Assembly (NCBI RefSeq): GCF_000337455.1
Contig: NZ_AOIU01000005.1
Coordinates: 109,246 to 173,245, forward strand
Direction of reading: 5' to 3'
From: Halosimplex carlsbadense 2-9-1
GTDB lineage: Archaea; Halobacteriota; Halobacteria; Halobacteriales; Haloarculaceae
DNA: 64,000 bases
This document shows positions 42,548 to 51,482 of this stretch, piece after piece (within the stretch, counting starts at the first letter, position 1; every line of letters begins with the position of its first letter). The notes beneath the pieces are model-generated. The model searched no databases. It saw only the letters and a program-made list of their open reading frames with translations, and was not told where the DNA came from. The translations under genes and the position numbers were made by a program.

Positions 42548-43258
42548 TCAGTCGTCGTGAGCCTGCTCGAACGGCCGGGGCGGGAGCAACAGGTCCTCCA
42601 GTTCGGGCATCGACTTGACGTTGTAGACGACCTGCAGTTCGTCGGTCACGGGCATCCCGTTGCAGGACAGTTGAAAGCCCTCGTCGAGCATCTCCTCGGG
42701 GAGGACGTGGTCCACGCGGGTCCGCATATCCCCTTCGAGGACGACGATCGCGCAGTTGGCGCAGGCGCCGCCGCGGCAGGCGAAGGGCCAGGCGAAGCCG
42801 TGGCGCTCGGCGGCTTCGAGCAGCGACTCGCGCGGGCGCACCCAGAACTGCCCGTAGTCCTCGCGGTCGAGGCCGCCGTCGGCGGCGGTCTCCATGAGGT
42901 CCGCCTCGTCGAGGTCCCACCCCCGGTCGTCGAGCACTTCGTAATTGAGATACTCGACCCGGCACCGCTGCTCGCGGCGAGGGTCCTCGCCCTCCCTCGG
43001 CGACGCCGCGGCTTCGGCCCGCTCGGCCGGCGACCGGTCCTCGTCCTCCTCGCCGACCGCCTCGGCGCCCCCGTCTTTGATCTCCTCGTAGGCGGACCTG
43101 ACGAGCTGGAACTCCCGGGCCGACCCGCCGTGGTCGGGATGGACCTCTTTGATCGTCTCCCGGTAGGCCTCCTTGATCGCCTCCTCGTCGGCGTCCGGCT
43201 CGACCGAGAGAACGTCGAACGGCGACTCCACGCGCGACTCTAGCGGCAAGAGGCGCAT
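42548..43258 (-). CDS. J-domain/2Fe-2S ferredoxin fusion
   Basis: A 236-aa protein joining a J domain to a plant-type ferredoxin. Residues about 10-60 are the J domain with the HPD tripeptide at 40-42 (KEVHPDHGG). After an acidic Glu/Ala/Arg linker (66-98) comes a [2Fe-2S] domain, with Cys161, Cys166, Cys169 and Cys199 (CRGGACANC ... LSCNGM). J domains recruit DnaK/Hsp70, so a role in Fe-S protein folding or delivery is a fair inference. The start ATG 43258 is chosen because the alternative ATG at 43267 lies inside the family-1 element copy B. Confidence 0.85.
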   Translation of the reverse strand: MRLLPLESRVESPFDVLSVEPDADEEAIKEAYRETIKEVHPDHGGSAREFQLVRSAYEEIKDGGAEAVGEEDEDRSPAERAEAAASPREGEDPRREQRCRVEYLNYEVLDDRGWDLDEADLMETAADGGLDREDYGQFWVRPRESLLEAAERHGFAWPFACRGGACANCAIVVLEGDMRTRVDHVLPEEMLDEGFQLSCNGMPVTDELQVVYNVKSMPELEDLLLPPRPFEQAHDD

Positions 43259-43263
43259 AAACC

Positions 43264-43417
43264 CCATCTTTTTCGCGGAGGGGTGGGCAAGCCGCACCCA
43301 CCCCACCGTAAAAAAGATAGGTGAAAACACCGGCAGAGCTTCGCTCACGAAGAAGGCTGGACGCTCCCTTCGGTCGCGTCCGGAGAACCGCGTGCCGCAG
43401 GCGCGCGGATGCTCAGT
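43264..43417 (+). repeat. Dispersed intergenic element, family 1, copy B
   Basis: CCATCTTTTTCGCGG (43264-43278) opens a hairpin that closes with AAAAAAGATAGG; then GGTGAAAACACCGGCAGAGC (43320-43339), the hairpin GGACGC-GCGTCC (about 43370-43385) and the end block GCGGATGCTCAGT (43405-43417). It starts 5 nt from the J-ferredoxin start and ends about 107 nt before the DUF302 gene, in the same orientation as that gene. Confidence 0.75.
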
Positions 43418-43524
43418 GCAGATGAAATAGGTATCGAAGCGGAAGCAGATACCTTTCATAACTGCCAAAAACCGCCCGCTAACTACAAGCCGGGGTTAAA
43501 TGAGAGGCGGTCGTCTGTCCAACG

Positions 43525-44007
43525 ATGACGGACGCCCCTTTCGAAGCTCACGACGAGGCAGACAGCACGGCCAATGATGCGCGGCAACTGCTCGCAGATG
43601 GTGGTGTGACGGACGGGCTCGTAACGATAGAGAGTGATGCGAGCGTCACTGACTCCGTCAAGCGCGTCAAAGATGCTATCGGGCAAAAAGAGAAACTGGG
43701 GCTGATGGCCGAGTTCGACCACAAAGCCAACGCAACGACGGTTGACCGCGACCTCCCACCGACGACCGTTCTGGTGTTCGGCAACCCCGACCTTGGGACG
43801 CCGTTGATGCAGGCCGGCCGGAGCATCGCTATCGACCTCCCGATGAAACTGCTTGTTACGGAGGAGGACGACGGGACGGTGACAGTCACGTACAACGACC
43901 CGGCGTATCTCGTCGACCGACACGATATCGACGGCAAGGACGACTGGGTGGAGACCGCCTCAGACGCGCTGTCGTCGCTGGCCGCAGTCGCAGCCGGAGA
44001 GGACTGA
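43525..44007 (+). CDS. DUF302-domain protein
   Basis: A 160-aa soluble protein with a DUF302 fold. The core runs TIESDASVTDSVKRVKDAIG, LGLMAEFDHKANA, TTVLVFGNPDLGTPLMQAGR and AIDLPMKLLVTEEDDGTVTV with YNDPAYLVDRHDI. DUF302 proteins occur in copper and redox settings, but the role here is unknown. Base composition is less GC-rich than neighbours. Start ATG 43525 follows TTAAAT (43496-43501), a TATA-like sequence 24-29 nt upstream. Confidence 0.8.
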   Translation: MTDAPFEAHDEADSTANDARQLLADGGVTDGLVTIESDASVTDSVKRVKDAIGQKEKLGLMAEFDHKANATTVDRDLPPTTVLVFGNPDLGTPLMQAGRSIAIDLPMKLLVTEEDDGTVTVTYNDPAYLVDRHDIDGKDDWVETASDALSSLAAVAAGED

Positions 44008-44207
44008 AAATAGGTACCCCAAATCTCAGACGGTACCAACGAAGGCGACACAATACCTGATCGAGACCGACTTGCGTGTCAGCACGCGATGCTGAACAGA
44101 AAATTAAACAGACAGAATGATCGGTAGTCGATAAGCAACATGCACTGATCGCTGGCCGGAACGCGGACGGGCAACTGGTCCGGGCAAACGACGCTCACGG
44201 CTCGAAC
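44008..44207. other. AT-richer intergenic gap
   Basis: About 200 nt of lower GC than the surroundings, without a supported gene. It holds two GGTACC palindromes (44013-44018 and 44032-44037) and an A/T-rich run (about 44098-44140). No terminator or known repeat identified. Confidence 0.4.
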
Positions 44208-44849
44208 TCACAGCTCGAAGCGCAACACGTCGCCGACCTCGACGCCGCGGTCGGTCGTCCACCCGCGGTTCACCTCGAACACGTACTGGCCCCGGCCGGG
44301 GTAGGTCTGGTCCCCGCCGTCCTCGTTCGGGCCGGGCGCGGGCGCGTGGTGAATTTGCGTGATGACTCCCTCGTCGTCGGCGTAGACGATGTCGAGGCCG
44401 AAGTCCATCTCGCGCATCACGTACGTGTGGTCGTCCACCCCCTCGTAGACGAACAGCATTCCCATGTTCTCCGGCAGCGATTCGGTGTCGCTTAGCCCGG
44501 TGTAGCGTAACTGCCCGGTATCGGCGATGGCGGCGGTCACCGACCCGAGCCGCTCGCCGTCCGGCGTCGTCACTCGAACGTCGGTCGTCTCGTAGCCGGG
44601 GAAGACAGCTTCGCGGGTCCCGTTCCCGACCGCGGTCGGCGAGGCCGTCGCGGTCGCGGTCTCCGTCGGTGTCTCAGTGGGCGTCGCGGTAGGCGTCCCC
44701 GTCGGCGTCGCCCCGCCGGACCGGCCAGTCGGAGTACTCGCTTCCGCCCCACCACCGTCGTCGGTTCCGCCGTCTGTCGACGCGTCGTCGCCCCGGCAGC
44801 CGGCCACCCCGGCGGCGACACACGCGGCGAGGAACGCTCGCCGTCGCAT
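44208..44849 (-). CDS. DUF192-domain secreted lipoprotein
   Basis: A 213-aa predicted lipoprotein. Signal MRRRAFLAACVAAGVAGC with lipobox GVAGC, a Thr/Pro/Ser/Gly linker (about 30-75), then a DUF192 domain: GQLRYTGLSDTESLPENMGM, FVYEGVDDHTYVMREMDFGL, IVYADDEGVITQIHHAP and ending VEVGDVLRFEL. DUF192 proteins are small extracytoplasmic proteins of unknown role. Repeated TPTETPTE-type linkers match those of the halocyanins in this window. Confidence 0.82.
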   Translation of the reverse strand: MRRRAFLAACVAAGVAGCRGDDASTDGGTDDGGGAEASTPTGRSGGATPTGTPTATPTETPTETATATASPTAVGNGTREAVFPGYETTDVRVTTPDGERLGSVTAAIADTGQLRYTGLSDTESLPENMGMLFVYEGVDDHTYVMREMDFGLDIVYADDEGVITQIHHAPAPGPNEDGGDQTYPGRGQYVFEVNRGWTTDRGVEVGDVLRFEL

Positions 44850-44885
44850 ACTCGCCGTTAGAGCTGTCGGCTGATAAGCACGAGG

Positions 44886-46151
44886 TTATCCACCCCAGGA
44901 CTCGGCGACGCCGCGGTAGATCCGGTAACAGCGGTCGAGAACGGGCAGCGAGACGCTCTCGGTCGCGGTGTGGGCTTCGCCGGGTTCGGAGGGACCACAG
45001 ACCACGCAGGTCGTCCCGGCGTCGGCGAGCCAGCCCGCGTCGGTCGCGTGGGGTTTGACCACCTGTTCGGGCGCGCCGTCGCCGGGTGCCGCCGGGCGCT
45101 CGTCCGGGGTGGCCCCATCGTCGCCCGACGCCGTTGCTCCCTCGATTTCGTGTGCGTCGCGGGCCGCCGCGAGGACCGCGTCGGCGAAAGCGGCGTCGTC
45201 GCAGGCCATCGGCGGCAGGTCCTGGTCGACGGACCAGGTGACGCCGTCGACCGATTCCACGCGCTCCAGGTCGGCGCGCTCGCCGGGCACCGTCCGCTCG
45301 TCGACGGTCACCTCGCAGCGCTCGGGGATCACGTTCCAGGCCGACCCGCCCTCGATCCCCGTGACCGCGACGCTCCCCGACAGTTCGTGGCCCAGGACCT
45401 CGGTGGCGGGAAACGAGAGGTCTCGGACGGCGTCGACGGCGTCGGTGGCGCGGTAGATGGCGTTGACGCCGGACTCGACCTCGCTGGCGTGGGCGGCCGA
45501 CCCCTCGGCGACGAGCGTCGACCCGCGCCGGCCCTTGTGGGCGACGGCCACGTCGGTGACGCCCGGCGCGGAGTAGCCGGTCGAGCCCTCCCCGACGACG
45601 GCGTAGTCGGGCGCGAAGCCGTCGTCGATGGCCGCGCGCGCCCCGACGCCGCCGACTTCCTCGCCGACGAACGAGGCGAAGACGAGTTCGACCCCCGCGG
45701 GCGGCTCGCCGTCGCCGGACGCCGTCCGGCTGCCCGAGGTGCGTCGCACCTCACTGTCGCGGAAGGCGCACATGGCCGCCGCGACGGCGCCTTTCATGTC
45801 GGCGCTCCCCCGGCCGTGGAGTCGTCGGTCCGTCCGTTCGCGGTCGCCACCGGACGGTTCGCCGTCGGCGGGGTCCTCTCGGACGACGTACTCCCCGCCG
45901 TCGACCTGTGACTCGTCGGGCGGGACCACGTCGTGGTGGCCGACCAGCGCAAGCGAGGTCTCGCCCGACCCCTTCCGGGCGATCACGTTGCCGCCGCGTT
46001 CGGGCCCGCCGGCGTCGTCGCGGGTCACCGCGGCGTCGGTGTGCTCGCGGAGCCAGGACTCGATGCGGTCGCCCGCCGCGGCCTCCGATTCGTGGCTGGG
46101 GACCGAGACGAGGTCGCGGGCGAGCGCTCGAACGTCCGCCTGCCGTTCCAT
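44886..46151 (-). CDS. M20-family peptidase/deacylase
   Basis: A 421-aa zinc hydrolase of the M20 (ArgE/DapE/CPG2) group. Seen: VGHHDVVPP (zinc His and Asp), RLHGRGSADMKGAVAAAM (Asp-x-K-G), SFVGEEVGGVGARAA (catalytic/zinc Glu pair), and a later HATDAGWLAD with zinc His. An acidic disordered insertion lies around residues 85-115. Substrate unknown; candidates are N-acylated amino acids or peptides. Start ATG 46151; the longer reading from 46181 adds ten residues. Confidence 0.85.
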   Translation of the reverse strand: MERQADVRALARDLVSVPSHESEAAAGDRIESWLREHTDAAVTRDDAGGPERGGNVIARKGSGETSLALVGHHDVVPPDESQVDGGEYVVREDPADGEPSGGDRERTDRRLHGRGSADMKGAVAAAMCAFRDSEVRRTSGSRTASGDGEPPAGVELVFASFVGEEVGGVGARAAIDDGFAPDYAVVGEGSTGYSAPGVTDVAVAHKGRRGSTLVAEGSAAHASEVESGVNAIYRATDAVDAVRDLSFPATEVLGHELSGSVAVTGIEGGSAWNVIPERCEVTVDERTVPGERADLERVESVDGVTWSVDQDLPPMACDDAAFADAVLAAARDAHEIEGATASGDDGATPDERPAAPGDGAPEQVVKPHATDAGWLADAGTTCVVCGPSEPGEAHTATESVSLPVLDRCYRIYRGVAESWGG

Positions 46152-46277
46152 GGCCGTCCCGTCGGGCGCCGTCGGCTTCAAGCCCCGCCTCCGGTTTCCG
46201 GGGAGTAGTGGGAGGGGCTGTCGCGGTGGGGCGAACGGCCGTCACACTTAGGCACCGCGGCGGAGTCACGGCCACGC

Positions 46278-46619
46278 ATGGACGACTCCGCCGCCCTGCG
46301 TCTGACCCTCCGCCGCTGCACCGCCGTCGTCGTCGTCGGTCTCGGGCTGATCGCCGCGAACACGCATCCGTACGGCCCGGACAACAGTTTCGGCTACTTC
46401 CTCGCGTACCTCGCCGTCGGCTACCTCGCCCTGAGCCTGTTCGCCGGCCTCGTCCGGCGGAGCGCCGACTCGGCCGACTCGCCACGCGGACCGCCGAGTG
46501 ACGGGGGCGGGGACAGCGGAGACGGCGCCGATTCCGACGACGGAGACGGCGCCGACGAGAGCGACGCCGACGACCCGGACCGTCCGCCGGCCGCGACGTT
46601 CGGCGGAGGACACTGGTAA
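46278..46619 (+). CDS. Small membrane protein, tandem paralogue 1
   Basis: A 113-aa protein: MDDSAALRLTLRRCTAVVVV, two hydrophobic helices (about 15-30 and 42-60), then an acidic Asp/Gly/Ser tail (about 63-105). The opening resembles the neighbouring protein at 46687 (both have L-x-x-T-x-R-R-C-T-A-V), so they are tandem duplicates. No function assignable. Confidence 0.65.
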   Translation: MDDSAALRLTLRRCTAVVVVGLGLIAANTHPYGPDNSFGYFLAYLAVGYLALSLFAGLVRRSADSADSPRGPPSDGGGDSGDGADSDDGDGADESDADDPDRPPAATFGGGHW

Positions 46620-46686
46620 CCGAGCGACCACCGGCGGCGTTCGGCTGACCGATAGATTTAGCCCCCGTCCGGTCGCGTCGCCGTGC

Positions 46687-46986
46687 ATGGACGACACGGC
46701 GAGCGCGGCGGACATCGCTGCCCTCCGCACCACGATCCGCCGCTGTACGGCGGTGTTGGTCGCCTTGCTCGCCTCGGCGTTCGGCCCGTTGAGCAACTAC
46801 CAGTACGACGGCACGCTGTTTCTCGCGGGGGCGGTGATCTACCTCGTCGTGAGCGCACTCGGCCGATTCCCGGGGGAAGATCCGATCGTGGAGATCAACC
46901 CCGACGCCGCGGAGGAGGGGGCTGACGCACCGACCGGCTCGGATCCCGGCGCGAACGGGACCGACCCCGACGAGCCCGGGACGTAG
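46687..46986 (+). CDS. Small membrane protein, tandem paralogue 2
   Basis: A 99-aa protein: MDDTASAADIAALRTTIRRC, two membrane helices (about 22-38 and 45-62) and an acidic tail. The start ATG 46687 is chosen because the similarity to paralogue 1 begins there. It overlaps no other gene and precedes the TPR gene by 32 nt. Confidence 0.65.
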   Translation: MDDTASAADIAALRTTIRRCTAVLVALLASAFGPLSNYQYDGTLFLAGAVIYLVVSALGRFPGEDPIVEINPDAAEEGADAPTGSDPGANGTDPDEPGT

Positions 46987-47018
46987 CCCTTAACCGCTCG
47001 GCTCGCGTACCCCGGGGT

Positions 47019-47747
47019 ATGACTGACGACCGGGACGACCACGAGTTCTCTTCGGGGCAGGGCTTCGGCGACCCCTACGAGGGGTTCGACATCGACCCGC
47101 CGGAGTTCCACGTCGACACCGACAGAGTCGACCCCGTCGACTCGCGGGCCGTCACCGACCTCCTCGACGAGCGCAGCCTCGCCTCCGACGAGGTCGACGC
47201 CGAACAGCTGCTCGACGTGGGGCTGAGCTACATCGGCATCAACCGCTACGAACAGGCCACCGAGGCGCTCGAACGGGCCGCCCAGTTCGCCGACGACGAG
47301 AAGATCGAACAGGAGGCCCGGACCAACAAGGGCGCCGCCCACGCCGAACTGGAGGAGTGGGACGCCGCCATCGGCGCCTACCGCGAGGCCCTGAACATCG
47401 ACGACGACTCCGAACACGCCGCCACCGCCGAGACGAACCTCGCCTTCGCCCTCTGGGAGTCCGGCCGCACCGAGCAGGCGCTCGAACACGCCGAACGCGC
47501 CGTCGAGGTCGACCCCCGCTTCGCTCAGGGCTGGTACAACCGCGGCTTCTTCCTCCTCGAACGGGGTCTCGCCGAGGACGCCCGCAACGCCTTCGACAAC
47601 GCGATCCGCCTGGGCTTTCGCAACGCCGAGATCATCGAGGAGAAGGCCCGCGCTCTGGAGGAACTCGGCGAGGACGACCGCGCCGAGGAGCTGGCCGAGG
47701 AGGCCGACGAGCTCCGCCAGGAGGCCGAGGCGGAGATGCTAGAGTAG
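47019..47747 (+). CDS. TPR-repeat protein
   Basis: A 242-aa acidic protein with several TPR-like helix pairs (about residues 65-230): LLDVGLSYIGINRYEQATEA, AAIGAYREALNIDDDSEHAA, LAFALWESGRTEQALEHAER and GWYNRGFFLLERGLAEDARN. TPRs mediate protein-protein contacts. A charged lead of about 60 residues precedes them. It ends 3 nt before the DUF424 gene, so the two are cotranscribed. Confidence 0.85.
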   Translation: MTDDRDDHEFSSGQGFGDPYEGFDIDPPEFHVDTDRVDPVDSRAVTDLLDERSLASDEVDAEQLLDVGLSYIGINRYEQATEALERAAQFADDEKIEQEARTNKGAAHAELEEWDAAIGAYREALNIDDDSEHAATAETNLAFALWESGRTEQALEHAERAVEVDPRFAQGWYNRGFFLLERGLAEDARNAFDNAIRLGFRNAEIIEEKARALEELGEDDRAEELAEEADELRQEAEAEMLE

Positions 47748-47750
47748 GCG

Positions 47751-48041
47751 ATGTTGCTCAACGAACGCGACACCGACGAGGGGCTGCTCGTCTCGGTCTG
47801 CGACCCCGAGGACCTGGGCGAGACCTACGAGAACGGCAGCGTCTCCCTGACCGTCGAGCCCGACTTCTACGACGGCGAGGAGGCCTCGGCCGAGGAGGTC
47901 GTCGACAGTCTCAAGCGCTGTACGACGGCCAACCTCGTCGGCGAGGAGACCGTCGGGCTGGCCGTCGACCACGGCTTCGTCGACGAGGAGAACGTCCTCG
48001 AACTCGACGGCACCCGCCACGCGCAACTGCTGTGGATGTGA
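47751..48041 (+). CDS. DUF424-family protein
   Basis: A 96-aa protein matching the archaeal DUF424 family: LVSVCDPEDLGETYENGSVS, EPDFYDGEEASAEEVVDSL, and ANLVGEETVGLAVDHGFVDE with ENVLELDGTRHAQLLW. Widespread in archaea, function unknown; often near translation genes. Preceded at 3 nt by the TPR gene. Confidence 0.9.
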   Translation: MLLNERDTDEGLLVSVCDPEDLGETYENGSVSLTVEPDFYDGEEASAEEVVDSLKRCTTANLVGEETVGLAVDHGFVDEENVLELDGTRHAQLLWM

Positions 48042-48099
48042 CCGCGGCCCGGCCGTCGCGACCGCAACGTTTCTGACCTCACAGCGAGTCGACAGACGC

Positions 48100-48423
48100 A
48101 TGCCCGACAGCGGAAGCGACGACCCCGCGGACTCCGACGGAGGGTCCGACCCGGCAGTTCCCGACGGTGGATCGGTCGCCGAAATCGACGAGGAACGGCT
48201 CTACGAGATCGTCCACGAGGCCGTCGAGGACGCGATCCTCGGCGTCGTCGGCACGCTCCTGTTGCTCGGGATCGGCACCGTCTTCCTCGTCTCCGGGGTG
48301 ACGGCTGTCCTCGGCGCGAGTTCCGCCGCGTCGTTCGGGGTCGGCCTCACCGTGTTCCTCGTCGGTCTCGTGGTCTTCGTGACGACGCTCGGGGGTGTCC
48401 TGCCGGTCCGCGAGTGGGTCTGA
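48100..48423 (+). CDS. Two-helix membrane protein
   Basis: A 107-aa protein with an acidic N-terminus (about 1-35) and two hydrophobic helices (about 47-69 and 77-97; VVGTLLLLGIGTVFLVSGV and GLTVFLVGLVVFVTTLGGVL). No recognisable family. Probably part of the transcription unit with TPR and DUF424 genes or alone. Confidence 0.6.
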   Translation: MPDSGSDDPADSDGGSDPAVPDGGSVAEIDEERLYEIVHEAVEDAILGVVGTLLLLGIGTVFLVSGVTAVLGASSAASFGVGLTVFLVGLVVFVTTLGGVLPVREWV

Positions 48424-48514
48424 ACTCGGTGGGTGTCGGCGGTGTTCGCCGAGCGCGAACTGAGTTTTCGGGAAACCGAAGGAATGTTGCCCGTCGAGCA
48501 CCTGCCTTGGAGTA

Positions 48515-49756
48515 ATGGGAGTGTCAGAATCGGAGTCGCTCGACGTCGAGCGCATCCGCGAGGACTTTCCGATCCTCGAACGGGAGTTCGCGGGCGAGCA
48601 GTTGGCGTATCTCGACAACGCGGCGACCAGCCAGACGCCCGACCAGGTCGTCGACGCCATCGCCCACTACTATCGCCACACCAACGCCAACGTTCACCGC
48701 GGGCTCCACCAGCTGAGCCAGGAGGCCTCCATCGCCTACGAGGAGGCCCACGACCGCGTCGCCGACTTCATCGGCGCCGACGGGCGCAAGGAGGTCGTCT
48801 TCACCAAGAACACCACCGAGTCGATGAACACCGTCGCCTACGCGTGGGGGCTGGCCGAACTCGGCCCGGGTGACGAAGTCGTGATGACCGAGATGGAGCA
48901 CCACGCCGCCCTCGTGACGTGGCAGCAGATCGCCAAGAAGACCGGCGCGACGGTGAAGTACGCCCGCGTCGACGAGGACGGCTATCTCGACATGGACCAT
49001 CTGCGCGAACTCGTCACCGACGACACCGAGATGGTCAGCGTCGTCCACGTCTCGAACACGCTGGGCACGGTCAATCCCGTCTCGGAGATCGCCGACGTGG
49101 CTCACGACCACGATGCGCTGTGTTTCGTCGACGGCGCCCAGTCCGTCCCGCATATGCCCGTCGACGTGAAAGATATCGACGCCGACTTCTTCGCCTTCTC
49201 GGGCCACAAGATGTGCGGTCCGACGGGTATCGGCGTCCTCTACGGCAAGGAGCGCCTGCTGGAGGAGATGCAGCCGTATCTCTACGGCGGGATGATGATC
49301 GAGAAGGTCACCTTCGAGGAGTCGACGTGGCACGAGCTCCCCTGGAAGTTCGAGGCCGGCACGCCCGTCATCGCCCAGGGTATCGCGCTGGCCGAGGCCT
49401 GCGACTACCTCGACGAGATCGGGATGGAGAACGTGCAACGGCACGGCGAAGCGTTGGCTGAGTACGCCTACGACCGCCTCTCGGAGTTCGACGACATCGA
49501 CATCCTGGGGCCGCCCGGCGACGACCGGGCGGCGCTGGTGTCGTTCAACCTCGGGACCGTCCACGCCCACGACGCCTCGGAGATCCTCAACGACTTCGCC
49601 GTCGCGGTGCGGGCCGGCGACCACTGCACCCAGCCGCTACACGACAAGCTCGGCATCCCCGCCTCGACGCGTGCGAGCTTCTATATCTACAATACGGAGG
49701 CGGAGGTCGACACGCTGGTCGAGGCGCTCGACACCGCGCGGGAACTGTTCGCCTGA
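48515..49756 (+). CDS. sufS: Cysteine desulfurase (SufS type)
   Basis: PLP enzyme that takes sulfur from cysteine to form a persulfide for Fe-S clusters and sulfur relay. 413 aa. Seen: LDNAATSQTP, PLP-region EHHAALVTWQ, VDGAQSVPHMPVDVKDIDAD with FAFSGHKMCGPTGIGVLYG (PLP Lys in the GHK), and the active-site Cys in VRAGDHCTQPLHDKLG, in the short SufS-type loop. Candidate partner SufU is at 39780-40211; a UbaA-like E1 is at 52510. Confidence 0.95.
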   Translation: MGVSESESLDVERIREDFPILEREFAGEQLAYLDNAATSQTPDQVVDAIAHYYRHTNANVHRGLHQLSQEASIAYEEAHDRVADFIGADGRKEVVFTKNTTESMNTVAYAWGLAELGPGDEVVMTEMEHHAALVTWQQIAKKTGATVKYARVDEDGYLDMDHLRELVTDDTEMVSVVHVSNTLGTVNPVSEIADVAHDHDALCFVDGAQSVPHMPVDVKDIDADFFAFSGHKMCGPTGIGVLYGKERLLEEMQPYLYGGMMIEKVTFEESTWHELPWKFEAGTPVIAQGIALAEACDYLDEIGMENVQRHGEALAEYAYDRLSEFDDIDILGPPGDDRAALVSFNLGTVHAHDASEILNDFAVAVRAGDHCTQPLHDKLGIPASTRASFYIYNTEAEVDTLVEALDTARELFA

Positions 49757-49848
49757 GTGGCCGGTGCCGGCGGTGCTGGTCGTCTCGCCCTGACGAGCGC
49801 GGTCGTCCACCCGTGTTTTGATACGGACAGGGCCGCTATCGGGTGGTG

Positions 49849-51375
49849 ATGGCAACGGAATCCCCCGAATCGGAGTCCGAGTCCGAGTCCGCGCCCGAGC
49901 CCTATCCCGCCTTCGAGGCGCACGTGGAACAGCTCACCTACCTCAACGACGCCGGCGGAGTGCTGGGGTGGGACCAGCAGGTGACGATGCCGGAGGGCGG
50001 GACGCCCGCCCGGTCGAAGCAGTCCTCGGCGCTGTCGGCGGTCACCCACGAGCGGCTGACCGACGAGCGGGTCGGCGAGTGGCTGGAGGAGCTCGGCGAC
50101 GCAGACCTGACCGGCGGCCAGCGGGCCGTCGTCCGCGAGGTCGGCCGCGAGCACGAGCGGGCCGTCGAGGTGCCCGAACAGCTCGTGACGGAGATCTCCG
50201 AGACGGCGTCGAACGCCCTTCCGGTCTGGGAGGAGGCCAAGGCCGAGGACGACTTCGACGCCTTCGCGCCGACGCTGGAGACGATGGTCGAACTGAAACG
50301 CGACTACGCCGCGGCGATCGACCCCGACCGCGACCCGTACGAGGTGCTGTTCGAGGAGTACGAACCGTATCTGGGACTGGACACCGCCGAGCGGGTGCTG
50401 GAACGGCTGCGCGACGAACTCGTCCCGCTGATCGACGAGATCGAGGACAGCGACGCGGAACTGGCGGACCCGTTCGCCGACGGCGAATACGGCGAGGACG
50501 CCCAGGAAGAGACCGTCCGGGCGGCGCTGGACGAACTGGGCTACGACTGGGAGCGCGGCCGGCTGGACACCGCGGCCCACCCGTTCTCGACGGGGACGCA
50601 GTTCGACGCCCGCGTGACCACGCGGTTCGACCCCGCCGACCCGATGGGCGCCATCGGCTCGACGATCCACGAGTTCGGCCACGCCACCTACACCCAGGGG
50701 CTGCCGCGGGAACACTACGGCACGCCGCTAGGCCAGTCCCGCGATCTGACGGTCCACGAGTCCCAGTCCCGGCTCTGGGAGAACCACGTCGGGCGTTCGC
50801 GCCCCTTCTGGGACCGCTTCGCCGACACCGTCAACGAGGGGCTCGGGGTGGACGCCTCACCTCGGGAGTTCTACGAGGCCGCCAACCAGATCTACCCGGA
50901 TAATCTCATTCGGGTGGAAGCGGACGAGCTCACCTACCACATGCACATCATCCTCCGGTTCGAGATCGAGCGCGATCTGATCTCCGGGGATCTGGACGTC
51001 GAGGAGGTCCCGGGCGTGTGGAACGACAAGATGGAGGAGTACCTCGGCGTGCGACCGGAGACCGACAGCGAGGGCTGCCTGCAGGACATCCACTGGACCC
51101 ACGGCTCGCTGGGCTACTTCCCGACGTACTCGCTGGGGAGCGTCCTCGCGGCCCAGCTGTACGCCAGCGCCGAGGAGGCCATCGAGGATCTGGACGGGAA
51201 GATCCGGGGCGGCGAGTACGACCCGCTGCACGAGTGGCTCACCGAGAGCGTCCACCGCCACGGCTGTCGCTACGAGACCGACGACCTCGTCCGCGAAGCC
51301 ACGGGCGAAGGCTTCACCGCTGACTACTTCGTCGACTACGCGACCGAGAAGTTCGGCGACCTCTACGACCTCTGA
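49849..51375 (+). CDS. Thermostable carboxypeptidase Taq-type (M32)
   Basis: Zinc metallocarboxypeptidase, 508 aa from ATG 49849 (MATESPESESES). The zinc site is HEFGH in STIHEFGHATYTQGLPREHY with the downstream Glu region in VHESQSRLWENHVGRSRPFW; YTGVP-like and other M32 blocks such as HWTHGSLGYFPTYSLGSVL are present. The N-terminal Ser/Glu repeat is low complexity. GTG codons at 49843-49848 are in-frame alternatives. Likely acts on cytoplasmic peptides. Confidence 0.93.
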   Translation: MATESPESESESESAPEPYPAFEAHVEQLTYLNDAGGVLGWDQQVTMPEGGTPARSKQSSALSAVTHERLTDERVGEWLEELGDADLTGGQRAVVREVGREHERAVEVPEQLVTEISETASNALPVWEEAKAEDDFDAFAPTLETMVELKRDYAAAIDPDRDPYEVLFEEYEPYLGLDTAERVLERLRDELVPLIDEIEDSDAELADPFADGEYGEDAQEETVRAALDELGYDWERGRLDTAAHPFSTGTQFDARVTTRFDPADPMGAIGSTIHEFGHATYTQGLPREHYGTPLGQSRDLTVHESQSRLWENHVGRSRPFWDRFADTVNEGLGVDASPREFYEAANQIYPDNLIRVEADELTYHMHIILRFEIERDLISGDLDVEEVPGVWNDKMEEYLGVRPETDSEGCLQDIHWTHGSLGYFPTYSLGSVLAAQLYASAEEAIEDLDGKIRGGEYDPLHEWLTESVHRHGCRYETDDLVREATGEGFTADYFVDYATEKFGDLYDL

Positions 51376-51482
51376 CCCTCCGAGCGCGAGCGGTTCCGAT
51401 GTACGACCGTTGTCACTCGGGTTCTCACGCGGGATAACTGCAGCCGAACGTTTTTGCCGAACTGCTTCCCTGCACCGATACA

